From contig CATYEP010000002.1 in assembly GCA_958405585.1 (NCBI GenBank), forward strand, positions 1-34,838: a DNA stretch of 34,838 bases, in the 5' to 3' direction. Positions within the stretch are counted from its first letter, which is position 1; each line of letters begins with the position of its first letter. Both the position numbers and the translations under genes were made by a program. The stretch comes from an uncultured Eubacteriales bacterium (GTDB taxonomy: Bacteria; Bacillota; Clostridia; Christensenellales; Borkfalkiaceae). Below are positions 33,332 to 34,838 of this stretch, piece after piece. The notes beneath the pieces were generated by a model. The model made no database searches, was not told the origin of the DNA, and saw nothing but the letters and a program-made list of their open reading frames with translations.

Positions 33332-33820
33332 ATGACAGTTAAAGGCACTGTTTTCAAATACGGTAACGACGTCGATACGGACGTTATCATTCCTGCACGG
33401 TATCTGAACACGACTTCGGAAACGGAGCTTGCGTCCCACTGCATGGAAGACATCGACAAAGATTTTGTAAAGAAAGTAAAAAAAGGCGACATTATGGTCG
33501 CGCAGGATAATTTCGGCTGCGGCTCTTCCCGCGAACACGCCCCTATCGCCATCAAAGCGAGCGGTATTTCGCTGGTCATCGCCAATTCCTTTGCGCGTAT
33601 TTTCTACCGCAACGCCATCAACATCGGGCTCCCCATTCTCGAATGTCCCGAAGCAGTCGCCAACATCAAAGCGGGCGACGTCGTATCCTGCGACCTCTCC
33701 AAGGGCGAGATCGTCAACGAAACGACAGGAAAGACCTTCAAGGCAGAACCCTTCCCCGAATTTATTCAGAACATCATCGACAAGGGCGGTCTGATCGCTT
33801 CCATCAAAGCAGCAAAATAA
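33332..33820 (+). CDS. leuD: 3-isopropylmalate/citramalate dehydratase small subunit
   Basis: A 162-residue swivel-domain partner of LeuC, of the short type. Conserved DVDTDVIIPARYL and the substrate-binding DNFGCGSSREHAPIAIK are present. It begins with TTTKGT-like MTVKGTVFKYG after an AGGAGA site. It forms one transcript with leuC (74-base gap) and leuB (94-base gap). Length is normal for the small subunit. Confidence 0.95.
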   Translation: MTVKGTVFKYGNDVDTDVIIPARYLNTTSETELASHCMEDIDKDFVKKVKKGDIMVAQDNFGCGSSREHAPIAIKASGISLVIANSFARIFYRNAINIGLPILECPEAVANIKAGDVVSCDLSKGEIVNETTGKTFKAEPFPEFIQNIIDKGGLIASIKAAK

Positions 33821-33914
33821 GGCGGAAAGCGCATCGGTACTTTCAAAAATCCGGCAATATTTCTGCCTGACGTATCTTGAAATTATAAGCGAAAGTCCAA
33901 AAAGAGGTAATTTT

Positions 33915-34838
33915 ATGAAAAAACATATAGCAGTACTCGCGGGCGACGGGATCGGCCCCGAGATCACAGATGCCGCCATTGCGGTAATGAAGAAAATCGG
34001 CGAAAAGTTCGGACATGAATTTGAGTTCGAACAGCTTCTGATGGGCGTTTGCGCCATCGAAAAGACGGGCGAACCCCTGCCCCAGTACACGATCGACCGC
34101 TGCCTCGCATCCGACAGCGTTCTGCTCGGTGCAGTCGGCGGAGCCGTCGGCGATAAGCGCATTGAAAATCTTCCGGGACATCTCCGTCCCGAAGCGGGAC
34201 TTTTGAAGATCCGCGCAGCGCTCGGACTTTATTCCAACCTGCGTCCCGCCAAACTTTTCCCCGCGCTTGCAGGCGCTTGTCCGCTCCGCAAAGACATCGC
34301 AGAAAAAGGTATCGATATGGTCGTCGTACGCGAACTGATCGGCGGGATCTATTTCGGTGAACGCGGCAGAGGCGTCGGTGAAGGCGGTGAATTTGCTTAC
34401 GATACCGAAAAATACAGCGTGGAAGAAGTTAAACGCATTGCAAAGATCGCTTTCGAGCTGGCGCGCAAACGCCGTCACCACGTGACCTCGATCGACAAAG
34501 CAAACGTTCTGGAATCCTCCCGTCTGTGGAGAGAAGTTGTGCATGAAGTTGCAAAAGATTACCCTGACGTGGAACTGACAGACATGCTCGTTGACAATAC
34601 CGCCATGCAGCTCGTGAAAAACCCGTCGCAGTTCGACGTAGTGCTCACTTCCAACATTTTCGGCGATATCCTTTCCGACGAAGCCGCCATGATCACGGGT
34701 TCCATCGGCATGCTTGCATCCTCTTCGCTGGGTGCGACCAAACGCGGACTCTACGAACCCATCCACGGTTCCGCGCCCGACATCGCAGGCAAAGACCTTG
34801 CCAACCCGATCGCGACCATCCTTTCCGCAGCTATGATG
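33915..34838 (+). CDS. leuB: 3-isopropylmalate dehydrogenase (partial, runs off the right edge)
   Basis: The first 308 codons of an enzyme that oxidises and decarboxylates 3-isopropylmalate (and methylmalate in the citramalate route) with NAD+ and Mg2+. It starts HIAVLAGDGIGPEI and has VVRELIGGIYFGERG, SIDKANVLESSRLW, the metal-binding TDMLVDNTAMQL with SNIFGDILSDEAAMITGSIG, and EPIHGSAPDIAG for NAD. Only about 50 C-terminal residues are beyond the edge. An AGAGG site lies before the ATG. Confidence 0.96.
   Translation, partial: MKKHIAVLAGDGIGPEITDAAIAVMKKIGEKFGHEFEFEQLLMGVCAIEKTGEPLPQYTIDRCLASDSVLLGAVGGAVGDKRIENLPGHLRPEAGLLKIRAALGLYSNLRPAKLFPALAGACPLRKDIAEKGIDMVVVRELIGGIYFGERGRGVGEGGEFAYDTEKYSVEEVKRIAKIAFELARKRRHHVTSIDKANVLESSRLWREVVHEVAKDYPDVELTDMLVDNTAMQLVKNPSQFDVVLTSNIFGDILSDEAAMITGSIGMLASSSLGATKRGLYEPIHGSAPDIAGKDLANPIATILSAAMM

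Overview
The window comes from a low-complexity-rich, mid-GC Firmicute of class Clostridia. This rests on a T-box leader on asnB, an AddA/AddB pair, an Rrf2-nifS-nifU operon, strong SigA-type promoters (TTGACA-17-TATAAT), AGGAGG ribosome-binding sites and many perfect GC-rich hairpin terminators. I cannot name the genus from sequence alone. The window is chromosomal, with no insertion sequence, phage module or CRISPR array.

Left part (1-9.5 kb), mostly on the minus strand. A MATE transporter gene runs off the left edge and carries an in-frame TAG at codon 17. It is preceded by a promoter, a short structured leader and a terminator that together look like a riboswitch. Next is an Fe-S operon read right to left: Rrf2 regulator, cysteine desulfurase NifS, NifU scaffold, flavin-binding PNPOx-like protein. 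Its promoter carries a perfect inverted repeat, and the regulator has an unusual tail with three CxC pairs. A stretch with an 8/16-bp minisatellite follows, then queH (apparently leaderless), then asparagine synthetase asnB behind a T-box leader with a likely AAC (Asn) specifier. A GNAT acetyltransferase and a divergent PRC-barrel protein close this part.

Middle (9.5-24 kb). An unrecognised membrane protein lies downstream of addB-addA, the recombination helicase-nuclease, whose AddB appears to have lost its P-loop. Divergent from addB is a lipoprotein of unknown function. Then come a lipid-linked sugar transferase, a GT4-type glycosyltransferase and a small all-helical protein, followed by an intact MATE exporter and, on the opposite strand, a lone M16 zinc-protease homologue.

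Right part (24-34.8 kb). An intergenic block with 44-bp and 13-bp tandem repeats leads to two minus-strand CAU tRNAs (initiator fMet, then elongator Met). The rest is branched-chain amino acid synthesis on the plus strand: ilvB-ilvN-ilvD, cimA (citramalate synthase), then leuC-leuD-leuB (leuB cut by the window end). A divergent LysR-type gene sits between cimA and leuC. Together these point to isoleucine made from pyruvate through citramalate, with LeuCDB shared between the isoleucine and leucine routes. ilvC, ilvE and leuA are not in the window.

No clearly new multi-gene system was found. The best leads are the leader-plus-interrupted MATE gene, the Cys-tailed Rrf2 regulator, the leaderless queH, the hairpins between ilvD and cimA, and the palindromes in the LysR/leuC intergenic region.
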